64,000 nt of DNA from Aurelia coerulea (lineage: Eukaryota; Cnidaria; Scyphozoa; Semaeostomeae; Ulmaridae): assembly GCA_039566865.1 (NCBI GenBank), contig CM076944.1:23801001-23865000 (forward strand). The letters run 5' to 3'. Position numbers and translations under genes: made by a program. The notes beneath the pieces were generated by a model, which saw only the letters and a program-made list of their open reading frames with translations, had not been told where the DNA came from and did no database searches. Shown here piece by piece: positions 60,501 to 64,000 of this stretch; within the stretch, counting starts at the first letter, position 1; every line of letters begins with the position of its first letter.

Positions 60501-61686
60501 ACATTTGGGAGATCTTATAATTCTTAAAAACTCATCTTATGTGATTAAATTTGTCTTCCCTACCTGAGGGCATCACCTCCAGTTCCTCTGGGCCTGAAAC
60601 GTTTTGACGAAATCTGTTTCTTAAGTTTTACAGTAAAACTGTGTCGATTTTGTTCATAGCATAGTTCATTCAAATTCGGCCATATGTACTAAAATATCAA
60701 TTAAATGATGAAAAACTCCATCTACATATCCAAACTGCACATCATTGAAGAAAGATTGTACTTTCAGATGGTCAACATAACATCTCAAATTTTATCATCA
60801 TTAAGATTTTCAATTATAGTTGGGTAGAGCTTTTTCTGACACGCCCGGTATTTTTATTCTCTCAATCTGAATCATCCTAAATTCCTACTATTCAAACTAA
60901 TAGATAATGAATGATTAGATGCTTACTCGAACACTGTCGTTGATTCTCCTAACAAGCCAGTTGAACAATCTGTTGTAAACAGCTTTGCACAATGCATCAC
61001 GTCCATAATTAGCCTGAAAATCAATACTAGCTTTGTTAAACAATGTCATTTGGAACTGATCATTCGATGGAAGTAAACCAGAGACTTGGCATACATTTTA
61101 GCGACGAAGATTTCCCTGTTTCTAATAGCCCCTCCCTTCTTCGTAAAGATATCAAATAACTCCAACCCCTGCTACGCACAACCTCAAAACTGGTTGAAAC
61201 ATAGAAAATGCTACAATTCTAAAAATCATGAATATATCAAAACTACCGCAACATTCCTTTTAGCTGATTTAAAAAAGAATCTGAGTCGAACGACAGTTAG
61301 ATACATTTTGTAGAATTTTCGAATATGGAAGAAAGGGATAGAAGCTCTAATGCAACTCAATCCAACCTTTCGTACGCAAATGTATAAAATATCACTCGAT
61401 CCAGGCTCTTTTTTAGAATAGCTACAACGCTTTCCCCTTATATTATGGGTATGCTTTCAATAAACTGTTCACATTTTTTGGGCGGTACTGTCGGTCCTGA
61501 ATGGCACAACACCATCCATGGAAACGTAAGTAGCACCTCACCCCCGGGTCTATTTTAAAGGACGTACATTTGTGTGACTGAGCCTGGTTACAATTTTGTC
61601 CTTCCCTGATTCCACAGATCGCGTGCACAACGTATCCATCAGCACTAGGGGCTCACATCCAAAAAGACGCGAAGCTGCTTCAGCAT
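33496..61686 (-). CDS. MYO1B: class I myosin heavy chain (MYO1A/B-like), 23 exons, 5' end outside window
   Basis: An actin-based ATP-driven motor that links membranes to actin. The 23 exons join in frame to 705 residues ending at TAA (33498-33496). Residues 1-385 are the head's C-terminal part: switch II DIYGFE, relay helix [50 protein letters not shown], actin-site YIRCVKPND, converter [13 protein letters not shown]. The TEDS position (16 residues before DALCK) is Asp. Residues 401-442 hold two IQ motifs (light-chain sites); 500-705 form the TH1 lipid-binding tail. There is no SH3 or GPA extension, so it is a short-tailed type. Segments such as [12 protein letters not shown] and [15 protein letters not shown] resemble MYO1B more than MYO1D or MYO1C. 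The P-loop and switch I are beyond the right edge. All introns are GT-AG. Confidence 0.92.
34283..34515 (+). mobile_element. LINE 3' tail with captured palindrome, poly-A family copy 4
   Basis: A palindrome (34283-34375: 'ctagacgtcagatgag' to 'acgtctaactagag') runs into the LINE tail 'ggctgcagagttgccatagactttgctctccgtggc' and 'attgaatataaaaaagaaa'. The same palindrome-plus-tail order occurs at 53131-53422, so the palindrome travels with this LINE sublineage. Confidence 0.75.
34522..35094. mobile_element. TA-flanked inverted-repeat element, 573 bp
   Basis: Ends CCGGGTGAGTCAGAAAAAAG and the inverse of 'tttttccgactcacccgg', TA on both sides (34520-34521, 35095-35096). Inner arms: 'gaatccccgtttgaaaggtc' against 'cattccaagcggggattc'. 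At the centre a second hairpin ('tcctcttgggaggat' / 'attctcccaagagga') carries a C14 run. Fragments occur at 26270-26395 and 41140-41309. Confidence 0.85.
35238..35371 (-). CDS. MYO1B: myosin I exon (TH1)
   Basis: 134 bases, acceptor tttcag, donor GTATGC. Includes [19 protein letters not shown] and [11 protein letters not shown]; homologous to the 'KGDFLFSSDHLIEMATK' stretch of MYO1B TH1. Confidence 0.92.
35745..36075 (+). repeat. dispersed repeat, partner of 960-1290
   Basis: Shares ordered blocks with 960-1290 ('ggctcgaacatc', 'tgaagccattacaaa', 'gtctcgtttattcatc', 'caaatcattccaaaactttagcgg'). Intronic. Confidence 0.55.
36108..36222. mobile_element. short palindromic MITE (GTCTCAAAT family)
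   Basis: 'tctgtctcaaattagatatcac' pairs with 'gtgacatttaatttgagacaga'. It lies 65 bases beyond the donor of the exon at 36288. Confidence 0.85.
36288..36440 (-). CDS. MYO1B: myosin I exon (TH1)
   Basis: 153 bases, phase 0-0, acceptor ttctag, donor GTAAGA. Encodes [16 protein letters not shown] and [20 protein letters not shown], the lipid-binding beta-strand core of the TH1 fold. Confidence 0.92.
36541..37090. mobile_element. element inserted in LINE, related to 54885-55255
   Basis: The host frame resumes after it with CACTTA duplicated (36535-36540 and about 37100-37105). It shares 'gaggccgaac', 'tattcggctgttcttcactgagcaaccaaattcg' and 'aaattgcaatatccg' with 54885-55255. Terminal repeats are weak. 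Confidence 0.5.
37159..37424. mobile_element. GGTTACGGG-type element with C-run
   Basis: The left 'gttacgggtatgtgccgcccat' and right 'gggcggcagacccccgtctatacac...catgtaaccccc' ends are inverse. A C14 run lies at the right end. Inserted in the decayed LINE. Confidence 0.5.
37831..37969 (-). CDS. MYO1B: myosin I exon (TH1)
   Basis: 139 bases, acceptor cttcag, donor GTAAAA. Encodes [20 protein letters not shown] and [11 protein letters not shown]; the last matches the conserved 'vvnKiNRanGK' of TH1. Confidence 0.93.
38621..38727 (-). CDS. MYO1B: myosin I exon (start of TH1)
   Basis: 107 bases, acceptor ttgcag, donor GTACTT. Encodes [14 protein letters not shown] and [17 protein letters not shown], matching the 'KYRdqF...EKLeASelF..KKAlYP' stretch. 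Confidence 0.93.
38778..38955. mobile_element. hAT-like MITE, 178 bp, perfect 8-bp duplication
   Basis: Ends CATCTGCGTAGG and CCTACGCCTATG, with flanking AATCCAGT on both sides (38770-38777, 38956-38963). G-rich and C-rich runs lie near the ends, including a run of about 11 G. Confidence 0.88.
38970..39322. mobile_element. TA-type element, CCGGGTGTCCCA termini
   Basis: Left cCCGGGTGTCCCAAA and right TTTTGGGACACCCGG, followed by TA, only 15 bases from the hAT MITE. The interior contains four copies of 'attctctgaac'. Confidence 0.75.
39507..39638 (-). CDS. MYO1B: myosin I exon (neck to tail)
   Basis: 132 bases, phase 0-0, acceptor cgtag, donor GTAAGC. Encodes [20 protein letters not shown] then WPQCSKMF and HTIQHAWR, as in 'SPidKnWPsrP..l..iFhlWR' of MYO1B. 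Confidence 0.92.
39843..39950. repeat. fragment of the 30440/51187 element
   Basis: 'caccccttaccagcagttttctgatttctgggtctaaaagatgagtgattt' and 'taagttagcctttgact' match the middle of the other two copies. Confidence 0.6.
40088..40162 (-). CDS. MYO1B: myosin I exon (after IQ2)
   Basis: 75 bases, phase 0-0, acceptor cacag, donor GTATGT. Encodes [20 protein letters not shown]; the first residues complete the second IQ motif (IQ..LRGYR-VRK) and the rest matches the 'yRKfFRaNAgkKI' linker. Confidence 0.92.
40375..40973. mobile_element. fold-back element, AACAAGG family, copy 1
   Basis: About 600 bp that is one long hairpin: 'aacaagggcagatcttgtaatacaatagcat' pairs with 'atgctattgtattacaaaatctgtccttgtt', continuing inward through 'gctagcttgctcgctgtgcat' and 'tgcccgcggcagatgtgtaga'. 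Same family as 41378-41972 and the half-copy at 7825-8003. Confidence 0.85.
41140..41309. repeat. right-end fragment of the 34522 element family
   Basis: 'gattttgaaaaagatttgagcatgtcc'-like sequence with 'cagtggcctttccaatggggattg' and a diverged end 'tactcacagggta'. Confidence 0.55.
41378..41972. mobile_element. fold-back element, AACAAGG family, copy 2, 9-bp duplication
   Basis: Ends AACAAGGACAGATTTT and AAAATCTGTCTTTGTT, flanked by ACTCAGATG on both sides (41369-41377, 41973-41981). The 9-bp target and full-length hairpin fit a Mutator-like MITE. Its right duplication ends 6 bases before the splice donor hexamer of the exon at 41994. Confidence 0.88.
41994..42062 (-). CDS. MYO1B: myosin I exon (IQ2)
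   Basis: 69 bases, phase 0-0, acceptor ttttag, donor GTACGT. Encodes [23 protein letters not shown], carrying the core of the second IQ motif. Confidence 0.9.
42480..42790. repeat. dispersed repeat, intact partner of 6190-6735
   Basis: Uninterrupted copy of the repeat split by a LINE at 6417-6671. Intronic. Confidence 0.65.
43168..43318. mobile_element. palindromic MITE, GATTACGCTAAAG family, copy 1
   Basis: 'gtgattacgctaaaggtggcagc' and 'ttaccaagatgcattg' pair with 'caatgcatcttggtaa' and 'gccaccctctttggagttatc'. Sibling at 49673-49821. Confidence 0.75.
43583..43675 (-). CDS. MYO1B: myosin I exon (IQ1)
   Basis: 93 bases, phase 0-0, acceptor cgtag, donor GTACGC. Encodes [13 protein letters not shown] and [16 protein letters not shown]; the latter is the first IQ motif. 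Confidence 0.92.
43805..44296. mobile_element. fold-back element, GCATAGG family, diverged
   Basis: Shares 'aatgacctatttattttaaatgaacggcttgaaagaaactt' and 'tgaagatttcagaaaagtcaaac' with 46931-47370 and 31218-31691. The terminal arms are degraded. Confidence 0.55.
44297..45148. other. myosin intron, nothing recognised
   Basis: AT-rich, no complete repeat identified. Confidence 0.35.
45149..45217 (-). CDS. MYO1B: myosin I exon (converter)
   Basis: 69 bases, phase 0-0, acceptor ctttag, donor GTAAGT. Encodes QFKIRSPD then [15 protein letters not shown], the conserved converter-lever junction. Confidence 0.93.
45327..45718. mobile_element. Harbinger-like MITE, 392 bp, TTA duplication
   Basis: Ends GGGCATGTTTATACGTGG and the inverse of 'cctcatataaacaggtcc', flanked by TTA (45324-45326, 45719-45721). 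Inner arms 'aaaacatctcacctggcag' and 'ctggcaggtgaggtgtttt' pair, and 'caccggtatg'-type motifs repeat inside. The GGGCxTGTTT terminus and 3-bp TTA target fit PIF/Harbinger. Confidence 0.88.
45864..45955. mobile_element. 92-bp palindrome
   Basis: 'tagcctgcatgcagactctactgatttct' pairs with 'agaaatccgtagagtctgcacgcaggcta'. Probably a very short MITE; no target duplication resolved. Confidence 0.75.
46005..46257. mobile_element. hAT-like MITE, 253 bp
   Basis: Ends CAGGGCCATCGAGAG and the inverse of CTCTCGACGGTCCTG. Flanking 8-bp duplication GTCTGTAG (45997-46004) and GCCTGTAG (46258-46265), 7 of 8 matching. 'gggccacgcccT'-type blocks repeat inside. It lies 46 bases from the splice donor of the exon at 46310. 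Confidence 0.82.
46310..46388 (-). CDS. MYO1B: myosin I exon (motor C-terminal)
   Basis: 79 bases, acceptor tctag, donor GTAAGA. Encodes [16 protein letters not shown] and VKQILE, as in 'RYKMLckqTWPhWkGp'. Confidence 0.93.
46645..46884. mobile_element. right part of a 9891-type element
   Basis: 'caacaaacaaggtagcaatgttgaagtttacaatcgagaaacatta' and the end TTTTGGGACATCTGG plus TA match the right arm of 9891-10661. The left end is missing. Confidence 0.65.
46931..47370. mobile_element. fold-back element, GCATAGG family, best copy
   Basis: 'gcataggctccaaatctttgaaaacatcggtg' pairs with 'caccgatttaaagatctgtaacctatgc'. Inner 'aacggcttgaaagaaactt' pairs with 'aagtttgtttcaagccgtt'. Confidence 0.75.
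47522..47593 (-). CDS. MYO1B: myosin I exon (SH1 helix region)
   Basis: 72 bases, acceptor ttgcag, donor GTTGGT (a weak GT donor). Encodes [19 protein letters not shown], the conserved 'LENVRVRRAGyafRQ' block. Confidence 0.93.
47594..48433. other. myosin intron, nothing recognised
   Basis: AT-rich with no complete repeat. Confidence 0.35.
48434..48501 (-). CDS. MYO1B: myosin I exon
   Basis: 68 bases, acceptor tctcag, donor GTAAGA. Encodes [20 protein letters not shown] and YL, following YIRCVK in the previous exon. Confidence 0.93.
48502..49672. other. myosin intron, nothing recognised
   Basis: Very AT-rich; no exon or element identified. Confidence 0.4.
49673..49821. mobile_element. palindromic MITE, GATTACGCTAAAG family, copy 2
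   Basis: 'acgattacgcttaagatggcggcgaggaactttt' pairs with 'aaaagttcttcgccgccaactttagcgtaatcgt'. Better preserved than the copy at 43168. Confidence 0.85.
49822..50544. other. intron with TATACACTA-type simple repeat
   Basis: 50285-50375 is a loose array of 'actatacacta'/'tatatacacta' words. The 86-codon frame at 50013-50273 may be part of the LINE copy that ends at 50723, but no domain is recognisable. Confidence 0.4.
50545..50723 (+). mobile_element. LINE 3' tail, poly-A family copy 5
   Basis: 'ttgccatggggtagtcgtagttttcgctcc', the TAGTA-rich stretch and 'gatgtattaaaaaaa'. The 5' limit is uncertain and may extend upstream. Confidence 0.7.
50997..51062 (-). CDS. MYO1B: myosin I exon (actin-binding)
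   Basis: 66 bases, phase 0-0, acceptor ttttag, donor GTAATA. Encodes [22 protein letters not shown], ending in the conserved YIRCxKPND actin-contact motif. Confidence 0.93.
51187..51623. mobile_element. CCGGGT-type element interrupted by a TTAA MITE
   Basis: A copy of 30440-30750 whose TTAA site near 51467 is filled. Ends ACCCAG followed by TA. Confidence 0.7.
51471..51598. mobile_element. TTAA MITE, 128 bp, with empty-site paralogue
   Basis: Ends AGGGAGTACAAAGACCAGCA and TGCTGGTCTTTATACTCCCT, TTAA on both sides (51467-51470, 51599-51602). The copy at 30440-30750 reads straight through the same site (acgcgTTAActtc). Confidence 0.9.
51649..51704 (-). CDS. MYO1B: myosin I exon (loop 2)
   Basis: 56 bases, acceptor catag, donor GTAAGA, phase 1 to 0. 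Encodes [19 protein letters not shown], the surface loop matching 'EGNPak..lKRPPTaGsQFK'. Confidence 0.92.
51705..52867. other. myosin intron, unidentified open segments
   Basis: Plus-strand frames at 52004-52243 and 52524-52892 have biased composition but no domain I recognise. They may be remnants of a retroelement. Confidence 0.3.
52868..52982 (-). CDS. MYO1B: myosin I exon
   Basis: 115 bases, acceptor aatag, donor GTAAGA, phase 0 to 1. Encodes [20 protein letters not shown] and VLLKDMFPE, matching 'VlYqVegFvDKNNDlLYRDl'. Confidence 0.93.
53131..53422 (+). mobile_element. LINE 3' tail with captured palindrome, poly-A family copy 6
   Basis: A palindrome (53131-53240, 'gtctatcttaaattagac' to 'gtctaacttgagatagac', interior 'gggcaacgcaaacttgccacga') leads into 'ggctgcggatttgccatagatttttgctctccgtggc' and 'attgaatataaaaaaaaa'. 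Same order as 34283-34515. Confidence 0.78.
53423..54104. other. intron with solo CCGGGTG-like end
   Basis: At 53615, 'ttgggtgcgccaaatgaaagta' resembles the left end of the TA-type elements but has no matching right end. Otherwise nothing seen. Confidence 0.35.
54105..54240. repeat. 136-bp inverted repeat
   Basis: 'tatgcttctgtgcaggaaaatttatac' pairs with 'tataaattttcctccgcagaagcagata'. Likely a short MITE; target duplication not resolved. Confidence 0.7.
54322..54456 (-). CDS. MYO1B: myosin I exon
   Basis: 135 bases, phase 0-0, acceptor gccag, donor GTAAGT. Encodes [20 protein letters not shown] then FKLKHYAGD, matching 'VTDeTFLEKLnqvCatHqHf...FrIqHYAG'. Confidence 0.94.
54652..54854. mobile_element. 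Harbinger-like MITE, 203 bp, TTA duplication
   Basis: Ends GACTGCGTTCAAACGATGCC and the inverse of 'atgccagcatcgtgtgaacgcagtc', TTA on both sides. Internal mirrored blocks include 'gccggcacattttgaaaacgg' and 'ggataggcct'. Nearly the whole element pairs. Confidence 0.9.
54885..55255. mobile_element. relative of the 36541-37090 element
   Basis: 'ggaccgtccaaattgac', 'gaaatgccgaatgtttcc', 'tgttcctcattgaacggccgaattctcttgctaaa' align with 36541-37090. Ends not fixed. Confidence 0.55.
55640..56007. mobile_element. TA-flanked MITE with GGGGCTT arrays, 368 bp
   Basis: Ends CCGTAAAAGCTCTGTTAAAC and the inverse of 'aataatgctttcacgg', TA on both sides (55638-55639, 56008-56009). The right half contains four GGGGGCTTxATxAAGAGG-type units. 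Confidence 0.8.
56106..56159 (-). CDS. MYO1B: myosin I exon
   Basis: 54 bases, phase 0-0, acceptor ttgcag, donor GTAAGT. Encodes [18 protein letters not shown], nearly identical to '[14 protein letters not shown]' of vertebrate MYO1B. Confidence 0.94.
56637..57255. repeat. 32-bp minisatellite, about 19 units
   Basis: Consecutive variants of gattgttttgattgtgacaa + catgattactgt, mostly 32 bases long, some 31-35. It ends 6 bases before the splice-donor hexamer of the myosin exon at 57268. The repeat units are contiguous with no unique spacers, so it is not a CRISPR array. Confidence 0.9.
57268..57330 (-). CDS. MYO1B: myosin I exon
   Basis: 63 bases, phase 0-0, acceptor tgtag, donor GTGAGT. Encodes [20 protein letters not shown]. 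Confidence 0.94.
57815..57919 (-). CDS. MYO1B: myosin I exon (relay helix)
   Basis: 105 bases, phase 0-0, acceptor tttcag, donor GTAAGG. Encodes [19 protein letters not shown] and [15 protein letters not shown]. Confidence 0.95.
57940..58760. repeat. dispersed element, inverted partner of 15520-16240
   Basis: See 15520-16240. Intronic, diverged, with internal inverted symmetry around 58250-58350. Confidence 0.6.
58861..58929 (-). CDS. MYO1B: myosin I exon (switch II)
   Basis: 69 bases, phase 0-0, acceptor tgtag, donor GTATGC. Encodes [20 protein letters not shown] then VFK; DIYGFE is the switch II / transducer motif. Confidence 0.95.
58930..60269. other. myosin intron with a solo element end
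   Basis: At 60250-60262 'tttttgggatacccga' followed by TA resembles a TA-type right terminus. Its left end was not found. Otherwise nothing recognised. Confidence 0.4.
60270..60848. mobile_element. TA-flanked element, CAGGGTGTTTCAG termini, 579 bp
   Basis: Left CAGGGTGTTTCAGAAAAAAA, right TTTTTCTGACACGCCCGG, TA on both sides (60268-60269, 60849-60850). A second, interrupted copy is at 12540-13615. Confidence 0.75.
60927..61013 (-). CDS. MYO1B: myosin I exon
   Basis: 87 bases, phase 0-0, acceptor tttcag, donor GTAAGC. Encodes [20 protein letters not shown] and VRRINDSVR, the conserved 'DALAK.lYsRLF.WLVnRIN' block. Confidence 0.95.
61248..61431. mobile_element. diverged copy of the 13732 MITE
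   Basis: Starts CCTTTTAGCTGAT and ends GAATAGCTACAACGC with matching interior ('tttgtagaattttcgaata', 'gatagaagctcta', 'gatccaggctctttt'). Confidence 0.7.
61568..61686 (-). CDS. MYO1B: myosin I exon, most 5' in window
   Basis: 119 bases, acceptor ttttag, donor GTACGT; it completes an Asp codon started upstream. Encodes [12 protein letters not shown], then [20 protein letters not shown]. This is the segment carrying the TEDS-rule position (Asp in SGKDK). The preceding head exons lie beyond the LINE at the right edge and outside the window. Confidence 0.88.
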
Positions 61687-62227
61687 CTAAAATGGAAAGA
61701 GCATGTTACTACATACAAGAGAGAAATAAATAATGTCTTTTTAATCTGTTTCTGTAAAATTCTAGATCTTGAAAATTCTAGGTAATCTAGACTGATTACC
61801 TACGTCCCTTGTATCCCTCCGGTAACATTTGCTCAACAGGCACCCGTAATTGAACAATGAACGATAGGAACCTGCCTAGGCCCATTTAGACTAATGATAT
61901 GGTCGTAGTTATCGCTATCGAAATACTGCCAGACGCTTCTAACTAAGCCAGTATGAGCGGTCTCGGTCTGGTGTAATAGTCTCGTTTTGAATAGTGATTA
62001 CTGGGACTCATTGTAATCAGTCTAAGGCCCATTCCTAGCTATCATCCTGCAGGAACGAAATACCGCAAGAAAAACCATTCAGCGCACATCTAATGACGAG
62101 AACTTAGCTAACGTAAGTAGCGCAACGTTCACACTGTCGATTGAAGCTTGAATCACAATGGAATTCGTTGAATCTTGCTAGCTGATTGATTGTCAGCATA
62201 AACTCTTGTGTATGGACAAATGTAGAT
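61687..62227. other. myosin intron, nothing recognised
   Basis: No exon or complete element identified. Confidence 0.35.
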
Positions 62228-62555
62228 TAATTGGTGTCCCATGACCCAGTACACAGGGTATCCCAGTACTGTACCGTGACCCAGCACACAGAGTCAGTCC
62301 TCTCAAAGTCAAGATGACGTATGAATAACTTTGTGGTTTCAAATTCCGGTGTTGATGTATTACGAGACCAGCTGTCATACGAGTTGGCCACAGGGAACCA
62401 GACAGTGTGATTTTTGATTGATCAATACTAACAGACGTTAGAATTTGAAAGTCCTTGTAACTAAAACACTGATTAACAGGACTGGGTCACAGGACACCAA
62501 TTACTCTGTGTACTGGGTCACTCTGTGTACTGGGTCATGGGTACAGTACTGGGAA
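62228..62555. repeat. inverted repeat with duplicated CCCAGTACACAG motif
   Basis: 'attggtgtcccatgacccagtacacag' and 'cccagtactgta' pair with 'tacagtactggg', 'ctctgtgtactgggtca' (twice) and 'caggacaccaat'. It directly adjoins the LINE at the right edge. Confidence 0.75.
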
Positions 62556-62558
62556 TAA

Positions 62559-64000
62559 ACACATTTCCTACAAGGTGTTCGGAAGTTTCAAGGTGGTTTT
62601 AAACGTCAACATAAGTTCATCCGTACGAGGCAAATGAAAAATTTTAGTGAAGAGGCTTTCCTATCAGAATTAAGATCTATTGATTGGCAGTTTCTTCTAA
62701 GATCATCTTCTGATGTACGAGAAATCGTACACAACTTTACTAGCGTGCTTTCTGCTGTAATAGAAAAGTATGCGCCAATGGTTGAAAAACGAGTATCCGA
62801 CAAATATTCTCCCTGGCTATCTTCTGAGCTCCAGTGTCTGTTTAAAACGCGAGATAAGATCAAAATCGCTGCAGTCAAAAACAAATCCGAGATTTTAATG
62901 TCGGCTTACCGGCAACTAAGGAATAAGGCGACAAAGTTGAATAAGGAGGTGAAGAGAGCATTTTTTACGAACAAGATTCAAGCATCTGAAGGAAATCTTA
63001 AAGAAACTTGGGCAACGATCAATAAACTTGTCAACAAAAGGTCTAAAACTACCAATATACCGTCGCTGACTGTTGATGGAAACTCGGTCACTGATTCTGT
63101 CGGTATTGCTAACTCAATGAATGAATTTTTCTGTAATGTCGGCAATGAATTATGTAAAGATATCCCCGATACAGAGAACGGTCTCTTGAAAGGTGAATTT
63201 GCCATCAACCCTACCAATGCCACCTTTATTTTTTCGCCTGTGGTATCCGAACAAGTGATCCTAGCAATGAACAAATTTAAGACCTCCAATGGGTTTGGCC
63301 TTGATGAAATTTCCAGTTTTTTCCTAAAGGCTGGAATATCCATCCTGGCTGAACCACTGAGTCAGCTCTTTAATTTGTCATTGTCGGCTGGAATTTTCCC
63401 TGATCAATGGAAAATTGCTAGGATTGCTCCTATTTACAAAGATGGTAAGAGCGATAACAGATCAAATTATCGCCCAATCTCTGTTTTGCCTGTGATGTCT
63501 AGGTTATTTGAGAAGCTTGTTTATGACCAGTATTATAACTTTTTGGTGTCAAATCGTCTTTTGTACTCACAACAATCTAGCTTTAGATTGTTACATTCAG
63601 TCTTGACATGCCTATTAAAGTGTACAAACGACTGGTATTTGAATATCGAAAACGGAACATATACCTCGGTCACATTTATAGACCTGAAGAAAGCTTTCGA
63701 CACGGTGAACCACGAAATCCTAATAAATAAGCTACAAATCTATGGAGTTGCAGGCAAAGAACTACGCTGGTTTCAATCATACCTTTCAAACAGGAAACAG
63801 TGCTGTAAGGTAAACGGGAAGCTTTCCGATCTGGGAGAAGTAACTTGTGGAGTCCCGCAGGGATCATGCTTAGGGCCTCTACTTTTCATCATCTATATAA
63901 ATGATCTCCCCCTATTTATTAAGCACTCACAAGTTAATATGTATGCCGATGACACCAGCTTATCCTTCTCCTCGAATAGTATTCCCACAATAAATGAAAA
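62559..64000 (+). CDS. CR1/L2-like LINE ORF2, reverse transcriptase, open to right edge
   Basis: An uninterrupted frame from after a stop at 62556-62558 to the window end (first ATG 62634), about 480 codons. Linker: NFSEEAFLSELRSIDW, EKYAPMVEKRVSDKYSPWL, LKETWATINKLVNKRSKTT. Reverse transcriptase motifs: SNYRPISVLPVMSRLFEKL (about 63461), TFIDLKKAFDTVNHEIL (about 63674), CGVPQGSCLGPLLFI (about 63846) and the catalytic YADD (63942-63953). The motif usually read QSGFR..HST is QSSFRLLHSVL, losing the glycine. The endonuclease is absent, so the copy is 5'-truncated. It makes cDNA by target-primed reverse transcription in active relatives; activity here is doubtful. Antisense in the myosin intron. 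Confidence 0.9.

Overview
This is a eukaryotic, AT-rich window (intron-rich, roughly 36-38% GC by eye) that most resembles an invertebrate animal, possibly a cnidarian. That placement is an impression from intron style, gene content and mobile-element mix, not a proof. I see no bacterial, viral or organellar genes.

Two conserved host genes lie in tandem on the minus strand. The right half (33496-61686) holds 23 exons of a class I myosin, closest to the vertebrate MYO1A/MYO1B group. It runs from the last third of the motor head through two IQ motifs to the complete TH1 tail and stop codon. All splice phases join cleanly into 705 residues; the first ~330 residues (P-loop, switch I) lie beyond the right edge. 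Downstream in transcript order (25258 leftwards, off the left edge) are seven exons of a leucine-rich-repeat gene. Its N-terminus and repeat layout match STK11IP (LIP1, the LKB1-interacting protein); several of its exons were not found.

Nearly everything else is mobile DNA. I resolve: small inverted-repeat elements flanked by TA (termini CCGGGTG...), TTAA (AGGGA...), TTA/TAA (Harbinger-like), 8-bp duplications (hAT-like) and 9-bp duplications (Mutator-like); four copies of a tRNA-derived SINE; six 5'-truncated copies of one poly-A LINE, all on the plus strand; and fragments of a CR1/L2-like LINE, one with a reverse transcriptase open to the right edge. Nesting is often exact: elements interrupt others with matching target duplications, and two TTAA insertions have an empty-site paralogue inside this same window.

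The intergenic stretch between the genes (25.3-33.5 kb) carries a fold-back structure with ~630-bp arms about 96% identical, containing CCAAT-like and TGACTCA motifs. Other notable structures are a 271-bp (ATG)n tract, a 32-bp minisatellite of about 19 units against a myosin splice donor, and an isolated open plus-strand exon-like segment at 17.9 kb of unknown identity.

No previously undescribed multi-gene system stands out. The most unusual content is the layered transposon record and the promoter-like inverted duplication.
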